From assembly GCF_000283155.1 (NCBI RefSeq), contig NW_004454207.1, positions 14,294,834 to 14,358,833 of the forward strand: 64,000 nucleotides of DNA. Reading direction: 5' to 3'. The notes below the pieces were generated by a model. It searched no databases. It was not told the DNA's origin and saw nothing but the letters and a program-made list of their open reading frames with translations. A program made the position numbers and the translations under genes. Below, piece by piece: positions 48,640 through 59,189 of this stretch (position 1 is the first letter of the stretch; every line of letters begins with the position of its first letter). This DNA comes from Ceratotherium simum simum. Lineage: Eukaryota > Chordata > Mammalia > Perissodactyla > Rhinocerotidae.

Positions 48640-48790
48640 TAGGCTAGTCCAGCAACCTCTTACAATGGAAACTGAAGCTTAGACAGGTAAAGGTGTGGTC
48701 AAGTTCAGAGGCATGCTGGACGTGAGCCATCACTGAAGCCCAGATGTCCTGTTCCAGTTTAGTGTTGCATGCATCACTCCTCATTTGGTC
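48640..48790 (+). mobile_element. MIR SINE fragment
   Basis: 'caatggaaactgaagcttag', 'acaggtaaaggtgtggtcaa' and 'cactgaagcccagatgtcct' match the 3' half of plus-strand MIR. Confidence 0.65.
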
Positions 48791-49334
48791 ATATGCCCAC
48801 GGCTATACTTTTGAAAATACTAAGATGTAAGAGTAATTTATTGCTTCTTACATTTAAAATTACTGTAACTGAAAGAAGAATGAATGAGTTGTAAACCTTG
48901 TTGATTTCCATTTAGTACAGTGAAGACACATAGGAGGGCTCATTCATTACTGCATATCTGAAGCTTGGCATCATGCTTGGCCTTATATGTACTTGTTAAA
49001 CAAATGACAAGCAGAATGAAAGTAGTTCCTGAGTTGATGAAATAACATGGAGACATTAATGATGAAACAACAGACATTGTGAAGTTCAATGTTTGAATGC
49101 AGCCTTTCAGTTTGGGAATTAGAGGCCTGAATTTTGCCTATTGTCGCAAATATCCTATTTAAGCAGTTGCCACATAGATGCTAACAGTCATCAGACACAA
49201 TTGTTTAAAACAAGGGAAAAAAAAATAGCAGTAGAGACTAAAACCTTTTGTTCTAAATTTAGTACAGTATATGCAACTTGGGTGTTCCAGCTACTGTTAT
49301 GGTCAGAAATTCTGCAATCATTTATTTTTTCTAG
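48791..49334. other. Intergenic DNA, nothing recognised
   Basis: I could support no repeat or gene in this stretch. Confidence 0.4.
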
Positions 49335-49945
49335 GTGTGATAGGAAGAATTTAAAGATTACCCCCAATGGCTCACACCCCTGTATAATCCCCTCCCATTG
49401 AGTACAGGAGGGACCTGTGAATATGATGGGATATCACTCCCATGATTAGGTTATGTTATGTGGCACAGTTGACTTTAAGGGAGATTATCCTTGGTGAGCC
49501 TCATTTAATCAGGCAAGCTCTTAAAAAGGGGGAAGACTCCTTCCTGGTGAAAGGGATTCAAAATGCTGAGACCTCTACATGAGGGAAATTCTCCACTGCT
49601 GGCTTTGAAAATGGAGAGAGCCATATGGCAAGGAATGCAGTCAACTTCTAGGAGCTAAGAGTGGCCCCTGACACCCAGCTAGAAAATGGGGACCTCAGTC
49701 CTACACTACAAAGAACTCGATTCTGCCAATGACCTGAATCCTTGAAGTGGATCCTTGCCCAAAGCCTCCTGACAAGAATGCAGCCCAGCCAAAAGACGCC
49801 TTGAGAGTGAGGACTTCAGCAGAGAACACAAATGAGCTGCACCTAGACTGCCGACTGACAGAACTGTGAGACAACAAATGGATGTTATTTTAAACTACTG
49901 AGTTTGTGATAATTTGTTATGCAGCAATGAAAAACTAATGCACTG
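49335..49945 (+). mobile_element. MaLR solo LTR (MLT1-like), near full length
   Basis: The copy starts 'tgtgataggaagaatttaaa' and runs through 'acctgtgaatatgatgggat', 'gggagattatccttggtgag', 'aatggggacctcagtcctac', 'gaactgtgagacaacaaatg' and 'taaactactgagtttgtgat' to 'aatttgttatgcagcaatga'. No internal region is attached. Confidence 0.8.
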
Positions 49946-50029
49946 GGTATCTCAAAGGGTGAATCAAGACTGATTTTTAGAACTTTCTCAAAGTTTTGAC
50001 CCAATAAATATTTCCAAACAATGAGTAAT

Positions 50030-50200
50030 TTGTAAAGTTTGCAAAGTATTTTCTCATATATACTTTTATTTAATCATCCCACTAACTCAGTAAAAAGAAC
50101 CTCCTTATTCTCCACTCTAAATGTCTTTTATTTTTTTAACAGAGTCTCATAGAGGGTAATTTTATTGCTCAAGATAGCAAAGGCAGACAGTGAAATGATG
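50030..50200 (+). mobile_element. Possible MIR fragment
   Basis: 'tttaatcatcccactaactc' and 'cagagtctcatagagggtaa' resemble MIR middle text. Support is weak. Confidence 0.35.
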
Positions 50201-50290
50201 CCTAAAATTTAAAGCAAGGCAAGGTTTAATTAAGTAATGAGGCTCTTAAAAGTGTGAGGCCAGGAGCAGTATTAAACACTTAAGACTCAC

Positions 50291-50609
50291 CAGGACTGGG
50301 CCTAGGGTGAGGCAAGTGAAGCATTCACCTTGAGCTCAAATTTTAAGGTAACGGGTAGACTGAAAAGTCTCAACAATCAGGGTAAATTATGTTTTCATTC
50401 AATCTTTTAAAAAAATAAAAATTAATACCAAAAATCTATGATAAGAAAATATCACTCTTTTAAATAAGGACACCATCCATGGGCTGAAAATAGGGTTGGA
50501 CAAGTGAGGCACTCACTCTCAGGGTCATGCAAGTGCAAGGTCAAATCCTGTCTTGATTTAAAACTTTGATATTCTGTTCCTCACTCACCTCACCTTAGCC
50601 CTGGCCCTG
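50291..50609. mobile_element. hAT-like non-autonomous element with terminal inverted repeats
   Basis: The left end caggactgggcctagggtga and right end 'tcaccttagccctggccctg' are diverged inverted repeats that extend inward through 'ggcaagtgaagc' and its counterpart. Another copy of the terminal-like text ('gacaagtgaggcactcactc') lies in the middle near 50500, which suggests nesting or internal duplication. No transposase frame is present and the 8-bp target duplication is not convincing. Confidence 0.45.
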
Positions 50610-52589
50610 ACTCAGTTACATCTACCCTTTGACACTTCCTCATCTTCCATTTACTAGGAGGTATTAACATGTTCTCTTCTTTCTTAAATAAACTCCCTAC
50701 TCGGTTATTTTGGTGGCCTGGCCAGTGGCAAAGTTATGCGTTCAAAGATATAGTTCTCTTGATCTGACAAACTGGCTCCTGGCTATGTTAGTTTGAGCAT
50801 GGTGTCACAGGCATGGGGCTCACTGAAGATACTCCATCCATTCCTCTAAAATGGCCTTGTTCACTAATACGTCCTGTTTCTCCTTAATATCATTATCTTG
50901 GCTGGAGCTAATGTCTTAGAAAATGAGGCATGGGGATGAGGAAGCCTTCAGAACTTCAGTCCTTCATTGGTAGGGTGGCCATTGAAATGGTATTGGAAGC
51001 AGCAGGTTTAAGGGTGGACAATTTGTCCAAGTTGGACTGGAGCAGAAGGTAAAGGTAAACGGTGTCTTCTGCCACTGAAAGACTGAAGTTGTTGTCAGGG
51101 GCTAAATCATTCTAGATGACTTCTGCTTGAGAAGGTGTTATTATACCATTCAGGGAGGAGCAGGATAGGCAGAGGGACAGGAGAAGATAGTTCTAACAGC
51201 TGAATGGTGACAAACGGGGCTTTACAACCTAAGACTCGTTACCCATAATTTGAATGTCTTTGCTCTAGAACATTCTACATTTCCAGGCTTATTAACCTAG
51301 AAACATGTTCAAAAAGTTATCTACTCAAGAAGTAACTATTCACTCAAAAATCTAAATATTGAATTTACTAACAAGTGAAATGAGAAGTTGGAAATTTTAT
51401 TTTAATGAATTGATGCAACGTATTGGCATATTTATTCACACAAATAAGATATTTTTGCATTGACCACATTAATGAATAGAGTCCTGATATAAAGTCTGTT
51501 AGGACAGCCCTATATTGAATAAATTTGTGAGCCCAGAGGAAAGAGTGGCACAATTTATTTTTTATGTCTATGTGCATAAAAGCTAAGATAGTAACATTCA
51601 TACTATTTGCCATATCCACGTTAGAATTTATAAAGAAAAAATAAAACTCAGCTGGCATACTGACTGGTTAGCTTTACGGAAAGAGCATAAAAACTACATC
51701 CCTTCAAAGAAAGCTAGCTTTGAATAAATCATAGTAAAATTTTCTGTTTTCCAAAATTATAACTATCTGTAGGCATAAGTAATATGTCATGTGACAAAGA
51801 CTAGGGCCTCAACATTGATTATTTTAATGCTGCTCATTACTAATCATTAATAACAGATGAATTATTCAAATAGTTATTAACTGATTTAGTTCTCCAGCAA
51901 GATTTTCTTTACTTAAAATTACAAAAAATATAATACAATTTTGGGCTAAAGAGTTTTCTGATACTGGTTAGACAAAGAGATTTAGCTTTCTTTATCTATA
52001 TGTCTATCTCTCTAGGCAGTAAAATGGGGCTCACTTCAAGAAAACAAAATAGAGGATAATGAAAGTTCTATAGATATATTTCAGCTAATAATCTCAGAAG
52101 GAACGACAGAATTAGGGAATTACAATTCAGCGGCCCCTAATGGATTAATGGATGACAGTGACGATCTTCAATGACTGCCAATATTACTCTAAAGTAAACA
52201 ACAGACCTTATGTGTCTACTAATGGAATTGCACAGTGTCACCTCTGGAGTGGTTCTGCCAACAAAGAGACAAATAAATAAACCTTAATCTGAACAAGCTT
52301 CGTACTATAACTATTGAAGATTATTGATGCTGAATGTCAGGTATATTGAGTTACTTTATTCTCTAAAGTTGTATATGATTGAGAATTTCTATAATAAAGT
52401 GATTTAATTATAAATATCATGTTGTTAAATTTGAAAACTCAAATAAAATGGAACAACTTTTAGCAAATGTAAATCACTAAATAGATCCTTAAAGAATATA
52501 AAACTTTCATTGAACAATACAAGCTGAAACTGTAGTCCTGTTTTGCCCTCAAACCAGCCAGGTTTAAAGGCCATTACACCAATAGTGAG
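50610..52589. other. Intergenic DNA, nothing recognised
   Basis: About 2 kb shows no identifiable repeat or supported coding frame. Confidence 0.4.
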
Positions 52590-53530
52590 GTAAACGCTAA
52601 TCACCATATTAAGTAAACTCTTCCAAATCATACAAGAAGATGGGAAATTACTCAACCACTTTAACAGGCTAGCTCTCCTTGATACAAAGACCAGAAGCTT
52701 ATGCCCCAAGAAAAGGACACTTGAGTCAAGCTCACTCATATAGAGACAAATATTCTAAATAAATTCATAGCATATCCAATACAGCAGTGTAAATGAAGAA
52801 ATAGGCTGTGTCCAAGGAATGCAAAGATCATATCACCTTAGAAAAAACTATGAATTGGAATTCACCATGTTAACAGATAGAGAAGAGAAAGCGTTTGATC
52901 ATGTGTGGGAGTGAAGAAAAAAATCTTTGATAAAAATTCAACACCAGTTCATGGTAATAACTTTTAGCAAACTTACATTAGAATGGGATTTTTATATTGT
53001 AAAATCAACAGCAGACGTATGTAAGTGTGAAATGTTAGGAAAATTCCCAATAAAGTCCAGAACAGGACATGCAGGTATGGTATCAATTCTACTGTTCAAA
53101 CTTGGACTGGATTGCATAGCCAATATACAGCCATATACAGGAATACCTAAATAAAAGTTATGAATAATGAAAAGAAAGAGATAATATGATCCTCTAGCAA
53201 AAAACTCCAAATAAATTGGCTGCCAAATATTCAACTGCATAAGGAACTCCAGGAAGCTGGTGTAGAAGATCACTATAGCAAAATCAGGAGTCTAGCCACA
53301 CGAAATAACTAATTAGAATATGGAATAGAAAATATACCATTCAAAGCAGCAGCAATATCCAAAACATACCTAAAAGAGAACAAATATGTACATGATCTTT
53401 ATGGAAGCAAATATCAAAAAATTACTGATAGGTAAAAGAAGTTTCAAATAGAGCAATATACTGTTTATTCATGGTGAGCAGAATATTGTACAGATGTCAA
53501 TTCTCCTTAAATTATTTACAGATTTATGCC
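52590..53530 (+). mobile_element. Decayed L1 ORF2 fragment just upstream of the MAGE leader
   Basis: Plus-strand text such as 'ataaattcatagcatatcca', 'ccaaggaatgcaaagatcat', 'gaattcaccatgttaacaga tagagaagagaaagcg', 'aggaactccagg' and 'gcaatatccaaaacatacct' follows the L1 ORF2 reverse transcriptase and downstream order. Many indels and stops are present. It ends about 20-50 bp before the GC-rich MAGE leader repeats, so it may mark the left edge of the ancestral MAGE duplication unit. Confidence 0.65.
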
Positions 53531-53546
53531 TTACCTGATGGGTTTG

Positions 53547-54465
53547 GCCTGGAGTCAGCAGAGGCGACGTAGCTCAGAACCTACAAGGCGTCAACGTATG
53601 ACACTGAATGAGGACTGAGAGGAAAACCCACCCCAAAAGAGGGGGCCACAAAGAGCCCCTCCCCCTACTGTCAGTCTTGGGAGGTCCCAGGCATGGCTGC
53701 TAGGCTCAGGTGCCCCCTTACTGCGGGTTCTGAGGGAAATGAGAGCCTTGGTCTGAGGCCAGCAGCCTCAGCTCAGCAGACAGGGAAGTCGCAGGCCCTG
53801 CCAGGAGTCAGAAAAGACACCTGTATGAGTTCCGAGCGATTCCTCCTCCTCCAAACCAGAGGAGGCGGGCTTAGAAACCTACCCCTGCAGTTATGCTGGG
53901 AAGCCCAACTGGGCGTGGCCGGAAGTGCTCCCTCTGACTTCCGCCAGGCCAACTGTTGTGGCTTTGGTCTGAGAGCTGTGGCCTCACGCCAGCACAGGGA
54001 GGAGTCCCAGGATTTGACAGAGGTCAAAGTGAGTAACCTTTGTTAGAACTGAGAGAACACACTTCTCTCAGAACTGAGGCAGCTGCAGCAGCCCCGCTCT
54101 ACTCTGGCACGCCCCATCCCCCACTGTCAACTCCGAGTGGCTCAAGTATGGCTGTTAGGCTTAACGCCGCCTCACTTCCGCGTAGGGAATTTTGGGGTGG
54201 GGAGCCTTGATCTGAAGGGGCAGCCTCAAGTGAGCAGAGGGAGGAGTCAAAGGACCGGTAAGGAGTCAAATTTAGTATCCTGAGTTAGGACTGAGATGCC
54301 AAGCCCTGGCAGAAAAGAGGAGGTCCACAGAGTCCCGCCCGCCCCTGTCGTGAGGGTTCCTCAAACAGTACCCTTAAGGGAACCAGCAGAAATGGCTTTT
54401 CTTGTGAGCCAAGGTAGCATCTCCCTACTGAGACTGTGCACACCATCTCTTTCTCTGTCTTCTAG
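53547..54465 (+). promoter_or_regulatory. MAGEB18-like 5' region: about four leader/promoter repeat units
   Basis: Around 53747, 53959 and 54206 the text 'ttggtctgag' / 'ttggtctgag' / 'ttgatctgaa' recurs. Each time it is followed by 'cagcctca' or 'ggcctca', 'cagggaggagtc'-type and 'caggagtca'-type text; a more decayed unit starts near 53547. Between them, 'ggcatggctgctaggctcag' and 'agtatggctgttaggcttaa' also recur. The period is about 210-245 bp. ETS-type sites occur at 53919-53926 (CCGGAAGT), 53938-53943 (CTTCCG) and 54175-54180 (CTTCCG). CpGs are frequent compared with the surroundings. The third unit has a GTGAGT donor at 54029; the acceptor is at 54464-54465. MAGE promoters are known to be ETS- and methylation-controlled and silent outside the germ line. 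I infer the same here. Confidence 0.7.
54029..54465 (+). other. Inferred 5'UTR intron of the MAGE gene
   Basis: A donor-like aaaGTGAGT lies at 54028/54029 and a strong polypyrimidine tract ending 'ctgtcttctAG' lies at 54454-54465. MAGE genes usually have one or more non-coding 5' exons and a single coding exon, so this layout fits the family. Other leader units could supply alternative first exons. RNA evidence is needed to fix the donor. Confidence 0.6.
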
Positions 54466-54524
54466 GGTGACCTCTTCATCAACCTAATTGCTTGAACTCC
54501 TGCCTATTATCCCTGACCACAGTC

Positions 54525-55583
54525 ATGCCTCGAGGTCAGAAGAGCAAGCTCCGTGCCCGGGAGAAACGCCGCCAGGCCCGTGGTGAGACCCAGGGTCTGG
54601 AGGGTGCTCAGGCTACTGCGGCAGAAGGAGAGTCCCCCTCGTCTGCCTCTCCTCCCCTTGGGGGCGAGCCTCAGAATTTGCCTGCTGCTGAGACACCTAG
54701 CACTCCTGTGGCACCTCAGGGAACCCCATCTACCACCAACACTACTGCAGCTGTTTCATGCAGCGATTCAGATGAAGATACCGACAGCCAAGATGAGGAA
54801 AACCCCAGATCCTCCAAGGGCACTAAGGGTTCGCGCAGAGATCCTTTAAAGAAGAAGGTGGTTTCCATGGTGCAGTTCCTGCTGCAGAAGTATCAAAAGA
54901 AAGAGCCAATTACAAAGGCAGACTTGCTGAAGTTAATTACCAAAAAGTACAAGTCTCATTTCAATGAGATCCTCAGGAGAGCCTCTGAGCACATGGAGCT
55001 GGCCTTTGGTGTTGATTTGAAGGAAGTGGATCCCATCAGGCACTGCTATGCCCTTCTCAGCAAACTAGATCTCACCTCCGACGGAACGATGAGTGATGAA
55101 GAGAACATGCCCAAGACTGGCCTCCTGATGATTGTGCTGGGTGTGATCTTCATGAAAGCCAACTGTGCCCCCGAGGAGGAGGTCTGGAAAGTGCTGAATT
55201 TGATGGGTGTATATGCTGATAGGAAGCACTTCATCTATGGGGAGCCCAGGAAGATCATCACCGAAGATTTGGTGAGGCTGAAGTACCTGGAGTACCGGCA
55301 GGTGCCCAACAGTGATCCTCCACGCTATGAGTTCCTGTGGGGCCCAAGAGCCCATGCTGAAACCAGCAAGATGAAAGTCCTGGAGTTTTTAGCCAAGCTT
55401 CATGATACCGTCCCTAGTGCCTTCCCATCCTGGTATGCAGAGGCTTTGCGAGATGAGGAAGAGAGAGCCCGAGCCAGAGCTGCAGCCAGGGCTCGTACTG
55501 CTGCCATGGCCAGCGCACGTTCCCAGGCTACGGCCAGTGCACGTTCCAGGGCCACGGCCAGCAGCTCCTCCCACACTAAGTGA
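54525..55583 (+). CDS. MAGEB18: MAGE family member B18-like protein, intact single-exon CDS
   Basis: The 352-residue protein belongs to the type I MAGE family. It starts with the B-subfamily N-terminus [21 protein letters not shown] Ser/Asp/Glu-rich linker (residues about 79-98, [14 protein letters not shown]) is followed by the MAGE homology domain at about 106-310. The domain contains the first winged helix with a dileucine in VQFLLQKY (119-120), [10 protein letters not shown] (161-170), [15 protein letters not shown] (196-210), [13 protein letters not shown] and the near-invariant [20 protein letters not shown] (268-287). An Arg/Ala/Ser tail with an octapeptide repeat ends the protein. Type I MAGEs bind RING E3 ubiquitin ligases through this domain, and MAGE-B18 has been reported to pair with LNX1. 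Expression is expected in testis and, after demethylation, in tumours. The ATG at 54525 is chosen because it gives the conserved N-terminus. The CDS lies in one exon after the acceptor at 54465. The B18 assignment rests on recalled similarity in the linker, middle and tail. Another B paralogue is possible but less likely. Confidence 0.93.
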   Translation: MPRGQKSKLRAREKRRQARGETQGLEGAQATAAEGESPSSASPPLGGEPQNLPAAETPSTPVAPQGTPSTTNTTAAVSCSDSDEDTDSQDEENPRSSKGTKGSRRDPLKKKVVSMVQFLLQKYQKKEPITKADLLKLITKKYKSHFNEILRRASEHMELAFGVDLKEVDPIRHCYALLSKLDLTSDGTMSDEENMPKTGLLMIVLGVIFMKANCAPEEEVWKVLNLMGVYADRKHFIYGEPRKIITEDLVRLKYLEYRQVPNSDPPRYEFLWGPRAHAETSKMKVLEFLAKLHDTVPSAFPSWYAEALRDEEERARARAAARARTAAMASARSQATASARSRATASSSSHTK

Positions 55584-56000
55584 AGTCTGAGTCTGGTTTC
55601 TCACTTTTTGGTTGAAAAGGTATGTCAACTTGTAATAGTGGAGGTCCGGGGGCGGGGCTGAAGAAGTGTATATTATCTTTGTGTGCCTGTTCTGTATCGG
55701 TAACTTGGAATTTTACCTTTCTTTTTTTTTTATAGGTTATATTTCAAATGTTGAAGTCTGAGGCAGTTTGTTTTCTTTGTGGAAGAAAAGAGCAGTTGAC
55801 ATTCTAAGAAGTGGATGGCCTGGGTGGGTCTGGTGGGAACACAGTATATATCATCTTTGCATTCTTGTTCTATGTGGTAAACTTAGAGTTCTTTCTTTCT
55901 TTCCCTTTCTTTCTTCCTTCCTTCCTTCCTTCCTTCCTTTTCTTTCTTTCTCTTTCTTTCTCTTTCTTTCTTTCCTTTTGTTACATTTCAAATGTTTCTT
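55581..56000 (+). repeat. Tandem duplication inside the MAGE 3'UTR
   Basis: The sequence 'tgaagtctgag' occurs at the stop codon (55581) and again at 55752. Each is followed in order by 'tcaactt' / 'ttgacatt', 'tatattatctttg' / 'tatatatcatctttg', 'tgttctgtatcggtaactt' / 'tgttctatgtggtaaactt', a T- or CT-rich tract, and 'atatttcaaatgtt' / 'acatttcaaatgtt'. The period is about 171 bp before the pyrimidine tract expands the second unit. The second unit looks closer to what I recall of other MAGEB 3'UTRs. Confidence 0.75.
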
Positions 56001-56350
56001 TAATAACAGGTTTAAATAATTTCAGAATCTAAATTTATTAATGATTTTGGTTACATATTTATTGCTGTTTAATAGATTTAAGATTAGGAGTTTTAATATT
56101 TTGTAAAACAAATTGGGAAACTTTTCATATTTACTGAACCAGAACTATACAACATGGCATTGTAATACATTTCCTTGGAAATGTGAAAAAATGTAGCAGT
56201 AAAATTATTGAGATCAAAAAATAGAGGGGGAAAAAGTAAAAGATGTTCAGTTCTTGGTTTTCTTTATCCATTTTAGTCTGCTATTCTGCAAAAATAAAAG
56301 ATACATACCTGGATTGCTTACTTATTAAAGAATGCAGGAGAAATAAAATG
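55584..56350 (+). other. Inferred 3'UTR with polyadenylation signals
   Basis: Canonical AATAAA hexamers lie at 56293-56298 and 56342-56347, and an AGTAAA variant lies at 56199-56204, in text ('aaatgtgaaaaaatgtagca gtaaaattattgag') that I recall as the end of other MAGEB transcripts. Which signal is used cannot be told from sequence alone. Homology with the copy at about 62.0-62.9 kb continues past all three. Confidence 0.55.
55888..55980 (+). repeat. (CTTT)n/(CCTT)n polypyrimidine microsatellite in the 3'UTR
   Basis: About 90 bp is almost pure C and T on the plus strand, with runs of 'ttcc' (about 55910-55938) inside 'tttc' repeats. It replaces the shorter T-rich tract at the matching place in the first 3'UTR unit, so it is likely a slippage expansion. 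Confidence 0.9.
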
Positions 56351-57375
56351 TTTATAAACTAGAATTCATGCTCACTGGCTCATTCATTCTCCAAATATTA
56401 ATTGAACTTCTGCTCTTTGAAAGTCACCATGTGAGAAATGGGGAAACTAGGATACAAAACACCCAAGCCCTTAGAATTTTACAGTCAAGGAGCAGTAATC
56501 ATGTAGGGAAGGTGGTGAAATACCCTCTAAGACCTAAAGGACGAGTAAGGAGTAAGGAGGTAAGGGGGACGGGGAGGGGTGTGTGTGTGGGGTGTCTGGC
56601 TGAAAACAATAAGGTACAAATGCCCTGAGGAAAGGCAGTTTGGGGTTTTGGGAAACTTAAAGTCCCACAGTGGGATATACTGTTAATTTCAGCTGGGTGG
56701 TAGGGTAGACGAGGCTGTGGGACTGGTGAGCAGAGGCCAGATATACAGATGGTGCTTCTCAACATTGAAGGACAAAACCCTGGAATGCAAACCTGCTCTT
56801 AAAGTTGCTTTAGTATTATCAATAAGCCGGAGGAAAACCTCCTCCTGGGGCAGAAATGGAAGGTGTCCTGTGCTCTTGTTCACGTGCAGTTGAACACAGA
56901 GCACCATCTAGTTGTTTTATGCACAGTGTCTTCAAGGAATGTCTGAGAAATAAGGGTGATACTCTCAGGGATGTGGAGAAGTTACTATGTTGGCTCTCTT
57001 TGCCCAACCGCGTGGGAGAACCAGATCTCAATGCATAAAAAGGCATTTTAATTAGATTATCTCGAGTATAATTTTAAAAAACTCTGAGGGCTCCATATTT
57101 AGTGGTGATTAAATGAATAAAAATAGGGGTGGTTTGGATGAAAAGGTACCTGGGAGAGAAGTTGTTGGTCTTTGACACAAATTCTAGGACCTCTGAGTTG
57201 CATCCAACTAGGGAAGACTCCCCCTACCCACATTAAATAACTTATCCTCAAATGGGGGAAAATTTATTTAGTTTTAGTTGCTAAGCAGCGTTTTGGGCTA
57301 ATTTGGTATTATTTGTCCTAGAAAGCTCCATATTCTGTGATATCTCCTGAATTAATAAAAAGTAGATCTCCCCAG
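56351..57375. other. MAGE 3' flank, then unrecognised DNA
   Basis: The part 56351 to about 56830 is shared with 62560-62930 (see findings) and includes a 'ctccaaatattaattgaact' stretch resembling an old repeat. From 56830 to 57375 I see nothing recognisable. Confidence 0.5.
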
Positions 57376-57563
57376 GTGCTGGCCCCATGGTGTAGTGGTT
57401 GAGTTCAGCGTGCTCCATTTTGACGGCCCAGGTTCACAGGTTCAGATCCCGGGTGTGGACCTACACCACTCATCAACCATGCTCTGGCAGTGACCCACAT
57501 ACAAAATAGAGGCAGATTGGCACAGATGTTAGTTCAGGGCAAATCTCCTCCCCCCCAAAAAGA
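57376..57563 (+). mobile_element. ERE SINE, diverged
   Basis: The head 'ggtgctggccccatggtgta', box B-like 'ggttcagatcccgggtgtgg', a shortened body and one tail module ('gatgttagttcagggcaaat') are visible. The direct repeat 'atctccccag' flanks it (57366 and 57565). Confidence 0.9.
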
Positions 57564-57599
57564 AATCTCCCCAGAGGGGAAGGTGGTATCAACTGCAGT

Positions 57600-57830
57600 T
57601 AAAAAAAATATATAACTGCCATTCATTAAAGACCTAATATTTTCTAATTACTCTGCCAAGTGCTCCATATCCATTACAAATATTCTGACAGTCCTACAGG
57701 ATAGGGCTTCTCAGACATACTTTGCAGATGAAGAACTTGTAATTTTCTCAAGTTCACATGGCTGATAAGTGAAAGAGCTGAGACTAGACCTCAGGTCCAA
57801 ATTTTTCTAGAGCCCACACTTTTCCACTCC
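57600..57830 (+). mobile_element. MIR SINE
   Basis: 'cattcattaaagacctaata', 'aattactctgccaagtgctc', 'tttgcagatgaagaacttgt', 'agttcacatggctgataagt' and 'gagctgagactagacctcag' follow the full plus-strand MIR order. Confidence 0.78.
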
Positions 57831-59189
57831 TCCAGCCTGAGGCAGACCTTCTGTCTCTTCATTTTCTATTCTCCTCACTACTCCAAGATGTATCACAGAC
57901 AATTAAAAAACAGGACTCTCTAGCCGAAGTACTAAAAGTAGTCCTGATGAAGGAAGGTGAATATGAGAATAAAGCACAATTTAGGGCTTGTCTATGGGCT
58001 TCCTTTGCTGAGGATCCTCCTGTCCCTAGCCCAAGGCTTCCTGGACAGCTAACTCTGCCCAGGCGCTGGCCCAAGGCCTGTACTAGCACTTTCCTGCATT
58101 ACAGCACTTGCCCCTGGGTCCTCCCGCGTGTGCCCTCCTGTCCAAATTGGAACCCTCATATTCTGGCCAGCTCTTCACTGTGTCCTCTGGAGGCTGCACC
58201 CTGCTTCCTGTCATAAAGGCAGTCCAGAATCACTTGCCCTCCCCTTGATTAAAGCATTCCAACTCTCTGCAGGTGTACCTTGGAGATTCCATCCCTCTTG
58301 GTGGAATCATCGACAGTGAAGTTTAGATACCTGATTGTCACAGTCCCACCTCCCCACCTCACATCTCTACAACAGTCTCAAAGTATATTCCAAATGAGCT
58401 GGTGATTAGAGTCTTATTTTTTACAGAATATACTGGTTCTTGGGATGTAATTGAAGTTAGGTAGGGGGTTTTGTAAACAACCCAGATATTATCAGTAGGA
58501 TTTTAAAGGAGTGTGTTATTTGAGACTGAACACACACACCAATAAGTGAGCTTACCTCGATGGTCAATAACCAAAGCCTCCCTCATAAGTCGGAAATGAG
58601 GAAAGACCATGGAAATCACAGTGTAGCAAACATCTACTGATGCTGAATTCCTCAGAACCCCAGAGTTGTTTTAAGAGGGAAAAAAATGGTTTCTTGGCAG
58701 ACATACTCTCTTTAAAAGCAAAGATTAAAATAATTCACCATACTTCTGCTGTCTCTTATCTCAGTATTTGACCAGAGAAGAATCCCAGTTTTTCCTTGTG
58801 CCTAATGACACCTATAAAAGTGTCCTGTATGTTCAGTTGTGCTGAGGGTTGCTGGGACTCACAAGTTAAGGTTTTGACCATGCATCAATAGAAGGAGAAC
58901 ATTCTCATCCTATTGAGACTCTAGAATTTATTTCAAAGGTGAGTCAGAAAAGTGCTATTGAGTGAAAAAGGTGAGCCCTCCCTACAGAAATTTTACAGGA
59001 TCCTTTTGAAAACTAAATGTGATCCAGTATTTGAAAGTACCTCCCATGTAGCAGGCTTGGAAAAAAGTTGGAGAATTGCAAGACAAATTGACCTCCTTAG
59101 AAACTCCACCAAGAAATGGAGAGAGTTGTTTTCATAACAAATTCTAATAGTTGCTCTTTTATTGAGCACCTACTATATAACAGTTTTGG
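57831..59189. other. Intergenic DNA, GC-richer in its first half, nothing recognised
   Basis: The part 57990-58330 is relatively GC-rich and has open frames on both strands (for example 57947-58216), but no protein similarity or splice logic that I can support. A 61-codon frame at 58952-59137 also has no recognisable content. Confidence 0.4.

Noticed and set aside
53693..54046. 117-codon open frame in the leader array as a separate gene
   Set aside because: It covers repeated leader units with differing frames, crosses the likely donor at 54029 and has no protein similarity. High GC content explains the lack of stops.
54492..54524. Upstream extension of the MAGE reading frame by 11 codons
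   Set aside because: The frame would begin with TTG, not ATG. The ATG at 54525 gives the conserved [10 protein letters not shown] start of B-subfamily MAGE proteins, and the extension lies in the inferred 5'UTR after the splice acceptor.
55046..55628. Open frames on the minus strand opposite the MAGE coding exon
   Set aside because: They are antisense shadows of a conserved coding sequence, with no independent evidence.
58952..59137. 61-codon open frame as a short gene
   Set aside because: No recognisable motif, no promoter or splice context. The length is within chance expectation.
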